DNA from: Rhodamnia argentea
Lineage: Eukaryota > Streptophyta > Magnoliopsida > Myrtales > Myrtaceae
Assembly: GCF_020921035.1 (NCBI RefSeq)
Contig: NC_063155.1
Span: forward strand, 30,869,294 to 30,933,293
Length of the DNA: 64,000 bases
Direction: 5' to 3'
The notes under the pieces are model-generated. The model saw nothing but the letters and a program-made list of their open reading frames with translations, was not told the origin of the DNA and made no database searches. The stretch's first letter is position 1, and every line of letters starts with the position of its first letter. Positions 1 to 12,366 of the stretch are shown piece after piece. The position numbers and the translations under genes were made by a program.

Positions 1-73
1 ATTTAGTGACAGTGCAGGTACGAAACTTGCGACCCCTATTTCCTCAAAATCTCAGTAGCTTTCCCTGCCAGAT

Positions 74-1577
74 TCAGTTTCTCACAGTAATAAGGGAGTC
101 TGAGCAGTCATGCTCGGCGTCGCGATTGAAAGGGTGATCACCCTCCGCATCAACCGCACTGTTGAAATAGTCACGCTCAATGTCCAGAAGTGGTCTAGAC
201 TCCTTAATGCAGATCCATTTGTGTTTCTGCGCCGCAGTCGCTTCCTTGCTCGGTTCCATGTTCTCTTTGAAACTCGTCCTGGATTGGTAAATCTCGAGCG
301 AAGCATCATCACCACATGAATTTTCTGTTACTTTGGCAGAACAAGGAAATACTCTCGCATTGTCAGTGTTTTCCTCTGAAGCTCCAGCATCCTTTGTCAG
401 CTGTCCATCTGGGTCCTCGTTTTCCTGGTTTTCAGGCTGAGAATTGCATCTTCCATAAGGCTTAAATGAAAAATCTTCTAGGTTGCTCTGAGTCGAGCAA
501 GTCCGCTGGCAGAAACTTCCGAATCCTTGGATCCCCCGGGTCAGTTTCCGAGCTCGCTCCCTCTCGTCCTTGAGGAGCGGCCCCTTCTCTAGGAGCTTCA
601 GTATTCTCTCTGATTTCTTCCGGACTGCTAGACCCCAGTTGAATCTACACATCCATGGAAACAGCTTGTGACACACGCCATCAGAAGAAGAAAAAAGCAC
701 ATCTCGGTACAAAACAATAGAAAAAACCAACTTTAACTCAATCCCCTCCCCCCAAAAAAAAAGAAGCCCAATCCGCGTCTTTATTATGCTTTAGCGTAAG
801 CTTCCCCGTGCATTTTCTAGTTCTTATTGCATGTTCTGAGCCTGCCAAATTGATCATTTTGCCTTTTGATTCACAGCGGAGAGGCATTTGTTAGATGCAC
901 CAAATGGAAAACGCACCCATTCTCATCAACGTATTGGAAGCTCCCGGCCTGCGCGATGATGCCTTTATCGCTCTGAAATTCCTCTGCCACGCTCTCGGGT
1001 CCATGGGTCAACAAGTGCTCGAGCAAAATCAGAGCGTTGTACGAATCCTCCAGTTCTTTTTGTCAAATCTGGACAACCTGAATCATATCCCAAGTTTACA
1101 CGAGCGAAAAGTTTATTCGTAATTCTCGTTAATGGGGACGATCTAATGGAAAGAGAGTTCGAAAAAACAAAAAAAGAAGAAGGCAAAACCTATCGTGCAA
1201 TATATCCACAATCCTCCAATAATCATCAACTTCAAAAGCTGCCTTTGAGATTCTACCCAGCGTCCGTGTGTCCGGCGAACCCCATGAACTTCCATTGATA
1301 GCGTCCTCGGTCAACCTTCACAAATCAAAATCCAACAAATAGCAGAAATAAAGGGGAGATCAAGCTCCAAAAAAACAAAAAAAAAAACAGTCCCCAGAGC
1401 ACCAGAAAAATGTGGAAAAGAAAGAGGGAAAGGAACTCACAGCTGTGCCGGAGTGACATCCGTGAGGACCAATCTGGCGGTCTTGATTTTCTCCTTCAGA
1501 AAGAAGGAAGCTTGCTTCTTGAACTCGTGGAACAGTGGGTTGCCCACGTTCGGATTGCTTCTGCTCAAGATCGACAT
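74..1577 (-). CDS. ENTH-domain (epsin-like) protein gene, frameshifted in exon 3
   Basis: Likely exons on the minus strand: 1577-1441, 1315-1190, 1068-917 and 644-74, all with GT-AG introns. The start ATG at 1577 has an in-frame stop upstream and no other Met between. The product starts MSILSRSNPNVGNPLFHEF and reads into an ENTH fold: FFLKEKIKTARLVLTDVTPA, then DTRTLGRISKAAFEVDDYWR, RFDKKNW, SYNALILLEHLLTHGPES, and in the last exon FNWGLAVRKKSERILKLLEK and RARKLTRGIQGFGSF. ENTH proteins bind phosphoinositides and act in clathrin-mediated vesicle budding; the long acidic polar tail after the domain fits a plant epsin-like adaptor. Exon 3 carries a one-base loss near 1044-1049: the frame that reads RFDKKNWR meets a stop 15 bases later, while the rest of the ENTH domain continues in the next frame. 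Splice sites and all other parts are intact, so this is either a young pseudogene, a damaged allele or a base error. Confidence 0.8.
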
Positions 1578-2276
1578 GCTCTTCGGATCGAAGAAGGCGA
1601 GGGGAATCGCGATTCTCAGTTCAGATTTCTGGGAAGATGGAGTTGGTACCTACGCAAGTGAAAAGCACAACTAATCCAGTGACGGCAATGTAGAAATTGT
1701 CAACGGAGGAGAGAGAGAGACACAACACAAAGTGGGGATCTTTTTGGAAGGGTGTCCTCGGATGATGAAATCAATGTTGGAAGAAATGGGGGGAACGTGG
1801 AATATTTTAGAGCGGGGCGCGAGTTGATCTCGCCACATGTAAGCTTGTTGAGGGTGATGAAGTCGACATCTTGATCTCCATTATGGAAGCATTTATAGTC
1901 TTTGTTTTAGGCTTTGCTCCGTTTGAAATAGAATTTGAACTTGAACTTCTGCATTGCCGTCTCCCCCAACTTGAGGTTTGGGACCGAAACCGAGTCAAAA
2001 ACGGGCGAACTAGCTACTCCATGGTGGGATTCCAATGGTAACATCAGTGAGTCCTTGCCCACCAAAGAAAACATGATTTTCTTAGTTTGATTATGGATCG
2101 TGTTTGACACTGAAAATCGGCTTGGGACTTAATTAGTTGCAAAGCCCATGGAGGTTACGAGGCCCATATGACTGTGCTCGGGCAGATTGACGGTCGATTA
2201 GGGAGAAATGTCGGCGACACCTGGGTCCGTCTCGCCGACGGTTATGTGGAGCGATGGAGTACGCATTGCAAACCAT
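1578..2276. other. Spacer upstream of the ENTH gene
   Basis: This is the 5' flank of the ENTH gene. It holds a GA-rich tract near 1709-1720 (a CT-rich leader on the minus strand) and short open frames of 60-70 codons without recognisable domains. I see no further gene here. Confidence 0.4.
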
Positions 2277-2279
2277 TTA

Positions 2280-2811
2280 AACTGCGTTTGGTCGTTAGGA
2301 TTTCCGGTCGGGATAGGATTGTATAGGATATGATAAGAAATCTAGGGATTTGGTCATATCCTATCCATCATTTAGTGAACTACGGATTTAAAGTCGGATA
2401 TTCTCATATCATATCCTATCTTGCATTTGGTAGAAACTGTATATCAATATAAAGGACATATATGCCCTACGTGATGTTCATGAAATATTCCGATCTTATT
2501 ACTATAAAAATAATGTTCTCATACAAAAAAAAAAACTTGAAAATATACACATGTTATTAGATTTTCAAACCTCTTTGCAAAAAAAATAAATAAATAAAAT
2601 GAAAATAGAAACAAATGAGACAAGAAAGTTAACTTTTATATGACGGATAAGAGAAATCATATCCGACCTTATCCTACCCCCTCCCCTAGGATTTTTTTAT
2701 CAGAGTTATATCCCCTATATCCGACATTATACTATCCGAGACACCTACCAAACACGGGATAGGATAAAACATATCCTATCCCGAGTTTTATACGGATGAC
2801 CAAACGCAGCC
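2280..2811. mobile_element. Tourist-like (PIF/Harbinger) MITE, 532 bp
   Basis: The ends are inverted copies: AACTGCGTTTGGTC at the left and GACCAAACGCAGCC (allowing one change) at the right. The element is flanked on both sides by TTA (2277-2279 and 2812-2814), the three-base target duplication typical of PIF/Harbinger. The inside repeats the motif ATATCCTATC many times in both directions near the two ends and has an AT-rich middle. There is no coding capacity, so it depends on a transposase elsewhere. Confidence 0.8.
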
Positions 2812-2814
2812 TTA

Positions 2815-4990
2815 AAGGATAAGGAGAGCGACTATTGAGATAGATCCGGGGAATTTCGGGATAAGGTGTATGTAAAGAAATCGCAGGAGATGGTTTTACT
2901 TGTATTAGTCTATAAATAGTCGGAGATGGCTCTTTCTTAGGGATCGATCAATCAATAATCAAACATTTATCATTTGCTCTACAATGAATCTTATCAAGCA
3001 TCTACTTTATCGCACTTTACTTTATCATCCTATTTATTTTTCGTCATTTTTCCTGTCCGGAATCATTACAAGAGCCCGTTTAAAAAATGAACCCGAAAGC
3101 TCGATGTTTGTTGGTAAAACATCTTTCATCGCGGATCATTTTGGGCGAAACAGATTGCAAGCTTCTTACGATAAAAGTTGAATAACGAGAAAGTAATTCC
3201 GTACGGATGCGTCAACGATTACTAGGATGGCTTCTTCTTTTCTTCCGCCTCAACGAGAAGTATAATTGTTGCCATTGCTCTAATGATTTAGGACAAATCT
3301 CGTTACGTGGAACGCTCGTGCGATATTAGGAGTAAGGATTACCAAATGGTGCGTTAGTATGATATATAAAGGGATCAGCTCGCTAGAACCCGACGGCTCT
3401 TCCTGGGTTTTGGTCCTTTTAATTAGGCCCATCCATGGTTATGACTGCACAACTTTTGGCCTTCCCAGCAAAACGAAACATAGAAATCAGATCGAAGGCG
3501 GAACAAATGCACGCATCCGAAATTTTAAAAAGCAGAGTTCAAGTCATAAATTTTGCGCTTGGGTGTTGCGACCGCGAACGCAGCGTCGGGTTTCCGACGT
3601 CTCGACGGGAGATCCGGTTCGTGGGCTTTAAACTGTGCCGGAGTGGATGGGAGATTGTACGCGCGATGATCATCGCCGTCACTTGTTTAGATCCGAGGAG
3701 TTGCAGAACGCACAGCGACGTGGGAACAAGTACTTTCTCGTGCACGCACGACATAAACATTCGGGAATGCCTCAGCGCGCAAATGAATTTTCCCTGTCGG
3801 CTTCGCATCTGGTCGTAGGAGGGTAGAGGGAAAATTGGTGCCGGCATAGGCGAAGACTTGACATGTATTTTTCCTCCATGAAATGATTGACCATCACCTA
3901 TAACGAAAGAAAATAAAATTCGGCAGTGTTCGTGAAATGCACATCAACAACTATACGGGGATTTACTCGATCGCACGCGCTCTTTCCGTTCTTTTTTAAC
4001 GAGATTTAATCGCATTTTTTCAAGTCGTTATCCGGTACCGTATTAGCTAGCGACGTGGGATAACACCTGAAAAGATACTAATTCCAGTACTCTTTCGATC
4101 CGCCCTCTCGGCCCCGTATGCGGAGATCGCTTCTATTAAGCTAGGGTCGATGTGCCTTCATTTCGGCAAATTAGAAATGGGAGGAGGATGAGATTGCGGA
4201 TGTAGAACAGACTGAAGTGTAACTATCACCATCTCTTGGTTGCCATGCCAATGTTGGGGTTAATTGCTCATTAAGTACGTGGAAGATTGGAAATAGAGGA
4301 TAAAGACTATGATTAGTTTTCATTTATTTGGTGGTTTAGAAAAAATGGTTTCTTTTTTGTCGAAAGAGAAAGTTGCTTTTTCCCAATCTAAGCTTGTTGT
4401 TTTCAGTTTATGGAAGACGTTTTTCGTTGATCGGTGAATTTTTTCATCATTCAAGCATCGGAAAGTCGAAAAACGATTTCCCAAAAACAGTTTTCCTTCG
4501 AACAAATAGATCATTAACATCAAATAGGACTCCCGCCGTTGACCTAAACTTCAAAGTGCACTCAGTTGCAATTTGCCTTGCAGTTATTGTGTTTTACAAA
4601 ATAATTTTGTCTGTCAAAGTTTTTGGTTGGCAATATGAAGCGTGGAAAAACCATGTCATCTTGCTGATGTAGGAGCAAACGTGTGAAAGCGTTAACTTGC
4701 TAAAGCTATGAAATCGCTTCTAAAATGGAGTTAGGCGATCATAGTTCGATCTCAGGCAACGTCCACTGTTGGCTCTGGTGTCAGAGCACCAAGAGATCAT
4801 ACCTAACGAAACAGTTGAATATTTGACGACCCAGAATCCAAAACCCGAACCACGGAATGCATAGGGCTAGCCGCGATTAGACCCATCAAATGGGTGTGTC
4901 AAAATCGGGTTTGAGTCGAGCATAAATAGTTTGATCCAAAGATATCCATTTAATATGTTTATGACCTATTTGTTATAATGAAAATCTAGT
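2815..4990. other. Gene-free spacer
   Basis: A TATA-like CTATAAATAG lies near 2910. Short open frames (up to about 127 codons at 3435-3818) show no domain and read on several overlapping frames, as expected from a locally GC-rich stretch. I find no supported gene, RNA or intact transposon here. Confidence 0.4.
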
Positions 4991-5258
4991 TGTTAGATTA
5001 ATTAAATATTAAATCCCGTCTTCATCTAACAGCTCAAGCTTTTAGAACAGTTAGTAGTGGTCCCATCAAATATCACATGGTATCAGACCAGGAGATGCTG
5101 AGTTCAAATCTTTTCGGGTCTTATTTGTCTCTTCAATTAAATAAGTTCACGCATAGTGCATGAGCGAGAGTGTTAGAGTAATTAAGCATTAAACCGCACC
5201 TTCATTTAAAAGCTTAAGCAACCTAACCCATATTCCTAAACTACTTTTATATTTAATT
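4991..5258 (+). mobile_element. TRIM-like LTR retroelement fossil
   Basis: A block starting TGTTAGATTAATTAAATATT at 4991 is repeated, diverged, at 5171 in the same direction, about 50 bases clearly alike. Directly after the first block, at about 5080, is TGGTATCAGA, the primer-binding site complementary to initiator tRNA-Met that plant Copia and TRIM elements use. The spacing of 180 bases leaves no room for proteins, which fits a terminal-repeat retrotransposon in miniature. It looks old and broken; the right end is approximate. Confidence 0.45.
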
Positions 5259-6236
5259 CAATCTAAGAAAACTCGTACCCAAATTGAGATGATAATGTGG
5301 AGTGAGCGAGGGCAAAAGAGTCGTAAAGGTAGGTTGAGCCTAAGGGAGTTGTACATCATTTTAACAGGTCCAGTCGCGATTATCTAGTTCAAAAAGCTCA
5401 TGGCCCAATATAACATGCAGGCCCACTAAGATGCACCCGACCTGAACTTGGAAAATATCGTTCGAGCTTTCTTTTACTTTGTGTACCATCAAAATTTCGT
5501 GTCAGTCGAGATGTTGATGGACTTCGACGGAAGTTGGCTAACTTCAGTGATCTTCTAAACACATAACATCAAAACTGAAAGCTGTGCAAAAGATCTTTTG
5601 GTTCAATGTCCCTTCGTCGTGAACCAAGGAACTGATGTGACAGGCCGAGAGTTGCAAAACATTGACCGGCTCTCTTGGCCTGAGCTATTAAATAACTGGA
5701 TGACCGGGCCTTTAATACTCTGATGACCCTCGTATCTGCCTCTTCTCAACTGCACTTTGCATTTACTATATCAATTCCAAAGTAGTTAGCAGTTAGGAGA
5801 AATTATAACCAGATCAACCAGGAGGGTCCCGAGTACCACCTTCGTCGCAAGGTCTTGCCTTTCGCTACGTAGCGGGCTCCGAGAACTCATATGGTGGTCA
5901 AGTGGTCTTTTTGGTGGATTTGCGTTTTGCACTATCTGGTTAGCAAGATGTTTATCGGCATAAAGCCGACTGCGAAACCCACCCGGGCACACAGCAATTG
6001 GACCCCCTCAGCAGGAAAAAGAAAGGTGGCAGAGAACACTAAAAGAGAGCAAAATGTGTTTATTTTCTTGACTTGGTATTGTGAAGGGAGAAGAATACAC
6101 AAATAATTCACTTAGATCAGGCATATCTGAATTCGTTTTACAGATGTGACCCGGAAAAAGGAACGGCAAAAAAGGAGATGCCTCTGGTTCTTTTAGTAGA
6201 TGGTGGCTCTCTATCTTACTATATGCAGCTCTGTTT
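5259..6236. other. Spacer downstream of the PP2C gene
   Basis: No gene is recognisable. The part nearest 6236 is expected to be the 3' untranslated region of the minus-strand phosphatase gene. A stretch at 5790-6010 keeps an open frame on both strands but resembles nothing I know. Confidence 0.4.
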
Positions 6237-9200
6237 TTATACACAAGATCTCCAAATCCTTCCCTCTAACGAAATGATTATGATGGAAATGTCGTCATGA
6301 TACCGCCTTCGATCTCCTTGGGGTATTTCAAGCAAATCATGAAACTCGATGCCTGCAATAAACCGAAAGCCAAATCTTAACATCATTAGGTTATCCTGGA
6401 TGAAAGTAAACGATTTCCTACTTCCTTTTTTTCGGCTATGAGATCAACACACGTACCGGCTTTCTTTGCCGCACGAAACAGCACTTCCTCAATGAGATGT
6501 TGGGCAGGGTCTCCTTCGGGTTGCAACTCGATGAAAAGCTGAACCTCAGAAACCGCTTCTTCATTCGTGAAGTATTGATAGAGACCATCAGAAGACAATA
6601 TCAGAAACCTGTCTTTGGGACCCAACTTATGGTGGTAGAGAGATGGTAAGCAAGTGATGTATGGGGAGCTTCCTACGTAGTCGATTCTGAACATCTTCAG
6701 AAGTGCATTGTTCCACTTAGGCTGCCAGCCACGAAAAAAAATTCTCATGTAAGAAACCAAAAAAGAAATTGGTGCTTTCATTTGGACTGAGAATGCCCTG
6801 AGAATTTTGAAAGAGCAAAGCAACCGGACGGGCATAATAGGATAATAGAACTTCATCTGAGATATCCTGGCCCTAAAATATTTTGAATCCGATAAAAATA
6901 ATGTATTTATAAAAATGGTAAGTTCTTGATCAGGATATGTATATTGCTAGCAAGAGTCATTTAGGCTTCATCATAGCTACTATAAGTTTTCGCCATCATG
7001 TAATACATCGACACATCAGGGATCATAATCTCTATATCAGGATTTCACCATTCCAACTGAAGGAGATGAGCTTTTTTATGAAAGTAATCAAACGGAGGAA
7101 GTGCAGCCTTGCCCTTATATTCGAGCATAAGCCGCGTAGTGATTTGGGATAAGCTTTCCCTGAGGACATCTGACAAACAACTCCGTCCTAAACAAGGAAA
7201 AACATTGCTTGTTCTAGTTGTTACTATTGCTAGAAAGAGTCATCGTAGTGCATAATCTCTCTCCCAGTCCAACTACTTCGACAACTCACTTCTTCTTTCC
7301 CCATTTCTATGATCCTGATCCTAGAACAAGTCACAGCATCTATTCTTATTAGCCGTCAAATGGTATACAATACATGGACCCTTTCATAGGAGATTCTAAA
7401 CTGTATAAACAATTTAGATGTTCAATGGATAGATGAAATTAGTGGCAAAATAGGCCAAATTATGTCATGAATCTAAGAATATCCATCCTCACCTGTTTGA
7501 GAAAGCCAGCACCAAAAGCTCGGGTGACTTTCAAGGAGCCTTTAACTCGATCATTCACCAATGCAGACGCATCATCAGGGTGCTCCTTTTTTATTCTCTG
7601 CACTTCCTGCAATGAAAAACATGCCAAAATAAGAAAATAGACAGCAAGCATTGTAGTTCCTCAACAATTAATCAGCCAATCTATCGCCCGTGAAGCCAAT
7701 CGATGGTTAGAGAAAACTAACCTCTTCCACATTCGTGCTGTGATCCACACTAAGCTGAGATGCGTTCAACCTTGGCATTCCACTAGGTTGGTCCCAATTG
7801 GAAGCTTCGATGTCGTATAAAGTTTCTTCCTTAATCCTTTCCAGGTCTTGCTGGACCTTGCCGATCCTATAATCTGGCTCCGCCTTTTGAGCCAACACTG
7901 CTCGGCTATCACCCACGTTCATCACATAAACATCTTCCCCTTTCATCAACATCACAAGTACACAAGAGCCCATCAATGCCAATTCAGGATTTTCCACAGC
8001 CATCTTATCTGCAATATCCAAAAAGGCCTCCTCCGTCTTCTTGAGAGCTTGAGAGAGCGCTTTCAACACATCACAGTGATTGATCGATCTGCCATCCTGC
8101 GACCCCGATCGACTCAATTGTTCCTTTAGCCTGCGATCGAGCTCTAATCGCTCCCGGTCCCACTCGCACTTCCACCTCCTCTGATTCTCCTCCCACTTCT
8201 TTCCTGGTCCTCTGTGCTTGCTCGGTGAATTCGAGTTCTTCTTCCTCTTTGATGACCAATCAGAGTTCACATCCATGCTTGTGCAAGGATAGTTCTCTTG
8301 CTCAAAGCATGGAGAACAGGGGTCTCCATTCCAATTCGTCGGTAGATGATACTCATCCCACGAAAGTGACTCCTTCGTGTCTGGTCTCGGATCTTCAGGA
8401 GCCAGAACAGAGTTAAGATCATACTTGTCATCATCCCACAACAATCCCCTGAGCTCCTTGTGGATGGCAGAGTACAGATTGGACAACAGAAAATCGGGAG
8501 CATCGGGGCCGTTAAACCCATCATAGATCCCGACGAAGACCCACCCGTGTTCCTCCGAGACGACGACGTGGACGCGATCCTCCCCTGCTTTCCCTTGCGC
8601 CCACTGAACATTCTGCTGACCCTCCAAGGAATCATAATCCTCAAAACTCCCTTCACTGCTCAAGTTGACACTGCTAATCGTCAAGTTCTCATTGCGAAGC
8701 CGTTGATGCTGCTTCTCTGCTCCCAACATCCAATCAGGCTCTTTCATGGCCTTAATCGGAGCGACGAGCGAGTTCTGCCCTCTATAAATCGTCTTCGAGA
8801 TTGCCTTCCTGATCCCCCGAATCAGCGACCCTTTTCTTGATTTGTGCCTGAACGCAAAAGCCCCATGCGAGAAGCTCCTCTTGAACTGATCGGAGCCTCC
8901 GTTCTCCAAAGGACCCGAGAAGATGCCCCGATCCAACGGCCCGGACAAGAACCCCCTCTCAATCGGGCCCGAAAGGAACCCTCTCTCCAGAGGACCCGAT
9001 CCGGGGACCCGATCGAAGTTGGCCGATAGAGGACCTGAACTTATGAAGCACCGGGGAATTGGTTGGAGAGGGATAGAAGAGAAAGACGTCGAGCTCTCAA
9101 AAGTCGAGGACTTGTCGATGCTTCCATAGGAATAGAGATCAAGAATCGAAGTCGAGAGCGGCGTCGACGCGTTGGCGCTCACGGAGGCTCCGGAAATTGC

Positions 9201-9392
9201 ACGGAAGGTGGTTGCCTCTTCTGAATGGACCTTGGAGGAAGATATCCGGGTCTGGTCTGGTCGGACGTAGCAGAAGGAGTGGCCCAGCCCCTCGTCGAGA
9301 GGCTCGGCCACGAGGACCGATATGTCGTGCCTCCGGGGAGAGCCTCCGTCGCCGGTGAAGCAGAGGTTGAGCTTGCCGACTCCGTTACCCAT
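6237..9392 (-). CDS. POL/PLL-type protein phosphatase 2C
   Basis: Exons on the minus strand: 9392-7722, 7606-7493, 6721-6457 and 6352-6237, GT-AG introns, 721 residues. It begins MGNGVGKL with Gly2 set for N-myristoylation, as in membrane-bound POLTERGEIST and PLL1, which act below CLAVATA receptor kinases in stem-cell control. Family marks: [20 protein letters not shown] at 24-43; the split PP2C core with [10 protein letters not shown] (269-278), [13 protein letters not shown] (289-301), VGDSRAV (493-499), [18 protein letters not shown] in exon 2, and [13 protein letters not shown] (634-646); a C-terminal [20 protein letters not shown] that supplies metal-binding Asp. Residues about 133-166 hold four imperfect repeats of GPLxRGxxS. 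A long Ser-rich N-terminal half is normal for this clade. The assignment to the clade is firm; which POL/PLL paralogue it is cannot be told. Confidence 0.93.
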
Positions 9393-9601
9393 ATCGAAGG
9401 GAAAGAATAAAAATGAAAGAAATCAAAGAACCAATAAATCAGAAGCTCGGCGACATAAGAATCTCAGATGAAGAAGAACGAGATTCGACGTTTCACGCTC
9501 CTCAGCACAACCGGTGGATAACAAAGGATAAATAATTCATGCTCGACGAAAAATGTCGATAGAGAAGGAAGCTGAAGTAGAAGAAGAAGAGGCGAAGTGT
9601 A

Positions 9602-9631
9602 GAGAGAGAGAGAGAGAAAGAGAGAGAGAGG
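9602..9631. repeat. (GA)n tract in the PP2C leader
   Basis: About 30 bases of nearly pure GA on the plus strand, read as a CT tract 210 bases before the phosphatase start codon. CT-rich tracts are common in plant 5' leaders and core promoters. Confidence 0.7.
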
Positions 9632-9639
9632 CGTTGACT

Positions 9640-10782
9640 TTAGGATGGGGGGTTTTGAAATTAAGGGAAAGCAATTTCGATTTCGATTTTTTTTTTTTTT
9701 GGTGGTCGTGTTTTTTCAAAACAAAAAAAAAATGTGTTTTGTGCCTTTTTTGGTGGGGCGTTGACTAAGGTTGCGGGTTTCAGTAAACTCGCGGGTGGGA
9801 GAGATTGAAGAACTTGGGTGCCCAATTGAAAATCGCTCTTTTACGTGAGTGAACCACACGCGCGCATCGCGAGCGGTCTTTCCGGAGCGAAAGCCGAGGA
9901 TGGAGCTCACGCGCTGCGACCGGGCGTGTGGCTGGTTGATAAGGACTCGTTTGGGGGGTGCGGGGGGAGTCAATTAAATTCTGGGTGAAACCTCGAAAAG
10001 TCAAATATCAAAGCTCCCCCACCATTAATAAGCCTGGAAAAGCGTGCCCTGATCACCGTTGGATCTCGCGGAGGCTGGGATTGATTGAGGACAAGGTTGA
10101 CCGACACGTGGCGGTCGCCCATTGCCTCTCTGGAGCTCCATTGTCAACTGGAGGCTTCCCGGAGCACTCAGATTTTGGCTCGACTCTCTACTTTCTCGCG
10201 TCCGTGAAATTAAATTCTTAGGTTTGTATTTATTGGGCAGTTTTTTCTTCCTCCTTTTTTTTTCTTTTATTTTTTTTTTCGGGTTTTAAAGATATTTTCG
10301 AATTATTTAATGAAGGTCAGTGGAGGTGGGGGGGTTGGCCTGCAGATTTCTCATTACACGCCATTTACTACAGCGCGAGGGTTTTAGGTGAACCTGACTA
10401 TTTAAGGCCAGTCTTTAAAGTTGACTAGGATTCGGTTGACCCCTTTTTAAGGGAATGTGAAAATTGATACATGGGAGGAATTTCCAATCTTCTTGTGACA
10501 TAGCCTGGCCTCCCTCCCTCTCGGCCATGCAAGAAAGTCAGCCTATAAACGCGTACCGATAACAATAAGTTTGGTATTTACATCATCACGAATTCGGAAC
10601 CGTTCAAAGAGCCTCCGCTTTTCCTTCCATTGGGAAACAAAATCGATGTTTGCCGAGTCAGCATAATCATTTTATCGGGGAGAGAGGCTCGAACATTTCT
10701 TAATATGAAAAGAAGGTATTGGCAGAGCTGCGCTATGTCGTATTAACAAATTATATATATGGAAAGATAAAACCTCGAGATT

Positions 10783-10822
<40 letters not shown>

Positions 10823-11774
10823 GAGAGGTTGTAATATGATAGAATAGATCCAAAAATTTTATTATTCTAGCATGTAACAAATTAGTACACCTGTATATAT
10901 AGTTGAGAAAAAAAAAAGAAAAAGGTTTGAGATCCGTGAAAATCTTAATTTCTATTACTTCATATAAAAAGGATAGATTTACTTATGGTCGTACTTTTGT
11001 TATTTTCTTGTTTCACTTTATTCTTTTCATGATCGAGCAAGCAAGCTTTTATCTTCTCCTTCCTCGGCATTTTCGAAAAAAAAAAAAAACATATAAACAA
11101 GATTAAACCCAACACGAGCCCGACGAAGCTGCCCGGACGCATGGGAAGCTCAAGGCCTCGGGCGGCATCGCCCGCAAGACCGGGGTAAATAGTTTCCTAG
11201 GCACACATTGATGATGTCCAGCGCGCCACTAATGTTGTCATAGCAACTTTTGCACACCATGTTTGCAGAAGAACAATGAATATTCGAGGGTCCTGAAGAT
11301 TTCCTCAAGTTGGAATAAACAAAACTAAAGAGGGAGCTCAAATTTCCACTCGCATAATAATTATTACAAGGCAATTTGGAGAATTCAAAGCTACCATCAT
11401 TTAATAAGGCAAGTGGAGAAACCTTGCTCAGCCACCATCTCCATGCCTTCCACTTCTTTTTTGCTTGACCCACCTCGCACTCTGCCTTTCCCCTCTTTGT
11501 CTTCTTTTAAACTACCCCTATTACTTAATGCCATCTCCACATTATTTTTTTCGGAGATTTTTTCGTTTAAAATATGTGTTTGCCAAGAGCATGATAAACT
11601 TTCTTTTCAAAGATCTATCACGAGAGCGAAGCCTTAGAAGTCGATGTTAAATTTGCTCAATACTTTGTCGAATCGCTTTTTTTTCTTGCTCGTGTTAAAT
11701 CTATAAACGAGAGGTTTGACATACATATATTAGAGTGTCATTTAGGGATTTTCTTTATCAATTCATTTTGTTCG
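9640..11774. other. PP2C promoter flank and gene-free spacer
   Basis: The first kilobase is the upstream flank of the phosphatase. Beyond it are A/T homopolymers and small open frames only; the longest (minus strand 11473-11150, 107 codons) has no known motif. I see no gene. Confidence 0.4.
10785..10819. repeat. (AT)n microsatellite
   Basis: About 35 bases of uninterrupted AT repeats in spacer DNA. Confidence 0.9.
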
Positions 11775-12366
11775 GGGAAAATTTCAAATAAATGCATGAA
11801 GTGGACCTTGTTTTAAATAAAAGGCATGAAGTGGTCATATCGGTCTCAAAGAAAAGGCCTAACATCTCCAGCTGGCAAAATCTTCCCGCCAATCAAGGGC
11901 ATTCTTTCTTTCCTTTCTTTTTCCCTCCCTTCCCGTCGATGGCCCGTCGATGGCCCGTCTTAGGCGATGGCCGGGCACCATAGACGGTTGGACTAGGGCC
12001 ACCCTTGTCGGCCACAGGTGAGGCCGACACTCGCCAAATCCGGGTGAGAGGCGCCTCAACCGCAACCGGGAAGGGCCCGGGCGAGGGTCGTGGGGCCGCC
12101 GTTGGCCCCAACAAAGAAAAAAAAAAGAAATGGGAAAAGGAAAAATGGAAATAAAAGGAAAACAAATAAATAAAAAAAGTAAATGACGAAAATGTCATTG
12201 ACCAGCTTGTGAGATGAGGCCCTTCTTTGAGAATGACATTGCCACTTCAGACAATTATTTAAAATAATATTTCCTTCAAGTCATTATTTGAAAAAAAAAA
12301 TGAAAGCACTTCGAACTATTATTTAATAAAACGAGGACATTTCATGCATTTATTGGAAATTTTTCC
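11775..12366. mobile_element. Non-autonomous TIR element, about 590 bp
   Basis: The left end GGAAAATTTCAAATAAATGC and the right end, read inverted, GGAAAAATTTCCAATAAATG match over about 27 bases and continue ATGAAGT/ATGAAAT. The arms are AT-rich; the middle (11930-12115) is very GC-rich with the repeated phrase GTCGATGGCCC. Flanks TTTTGTTCG and TTTTGCTTC may be a decayed nine-base target duplication. Long arms and a nine-base duplication would suit a Mutator-like MITE, but the superfamily is uncertain. Confidence 0.6.

Noticed and set aside
2984-3181. Possible LTR tail with a TATA-like box near 2910
   Set aside because: No matching second end, primer site or duplication could be found.
3435-3818. 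Overlapping open frames of 60-127 codons on both strands
   Set aside because: No domain, no signal peptide, no splice signals or neighbours to support them.
11150-11473. Small Cys-bearing minus-strand frame, considered as a secreted peptide
   Set aside because: No signal peptide at its start and no known Cys pattern.
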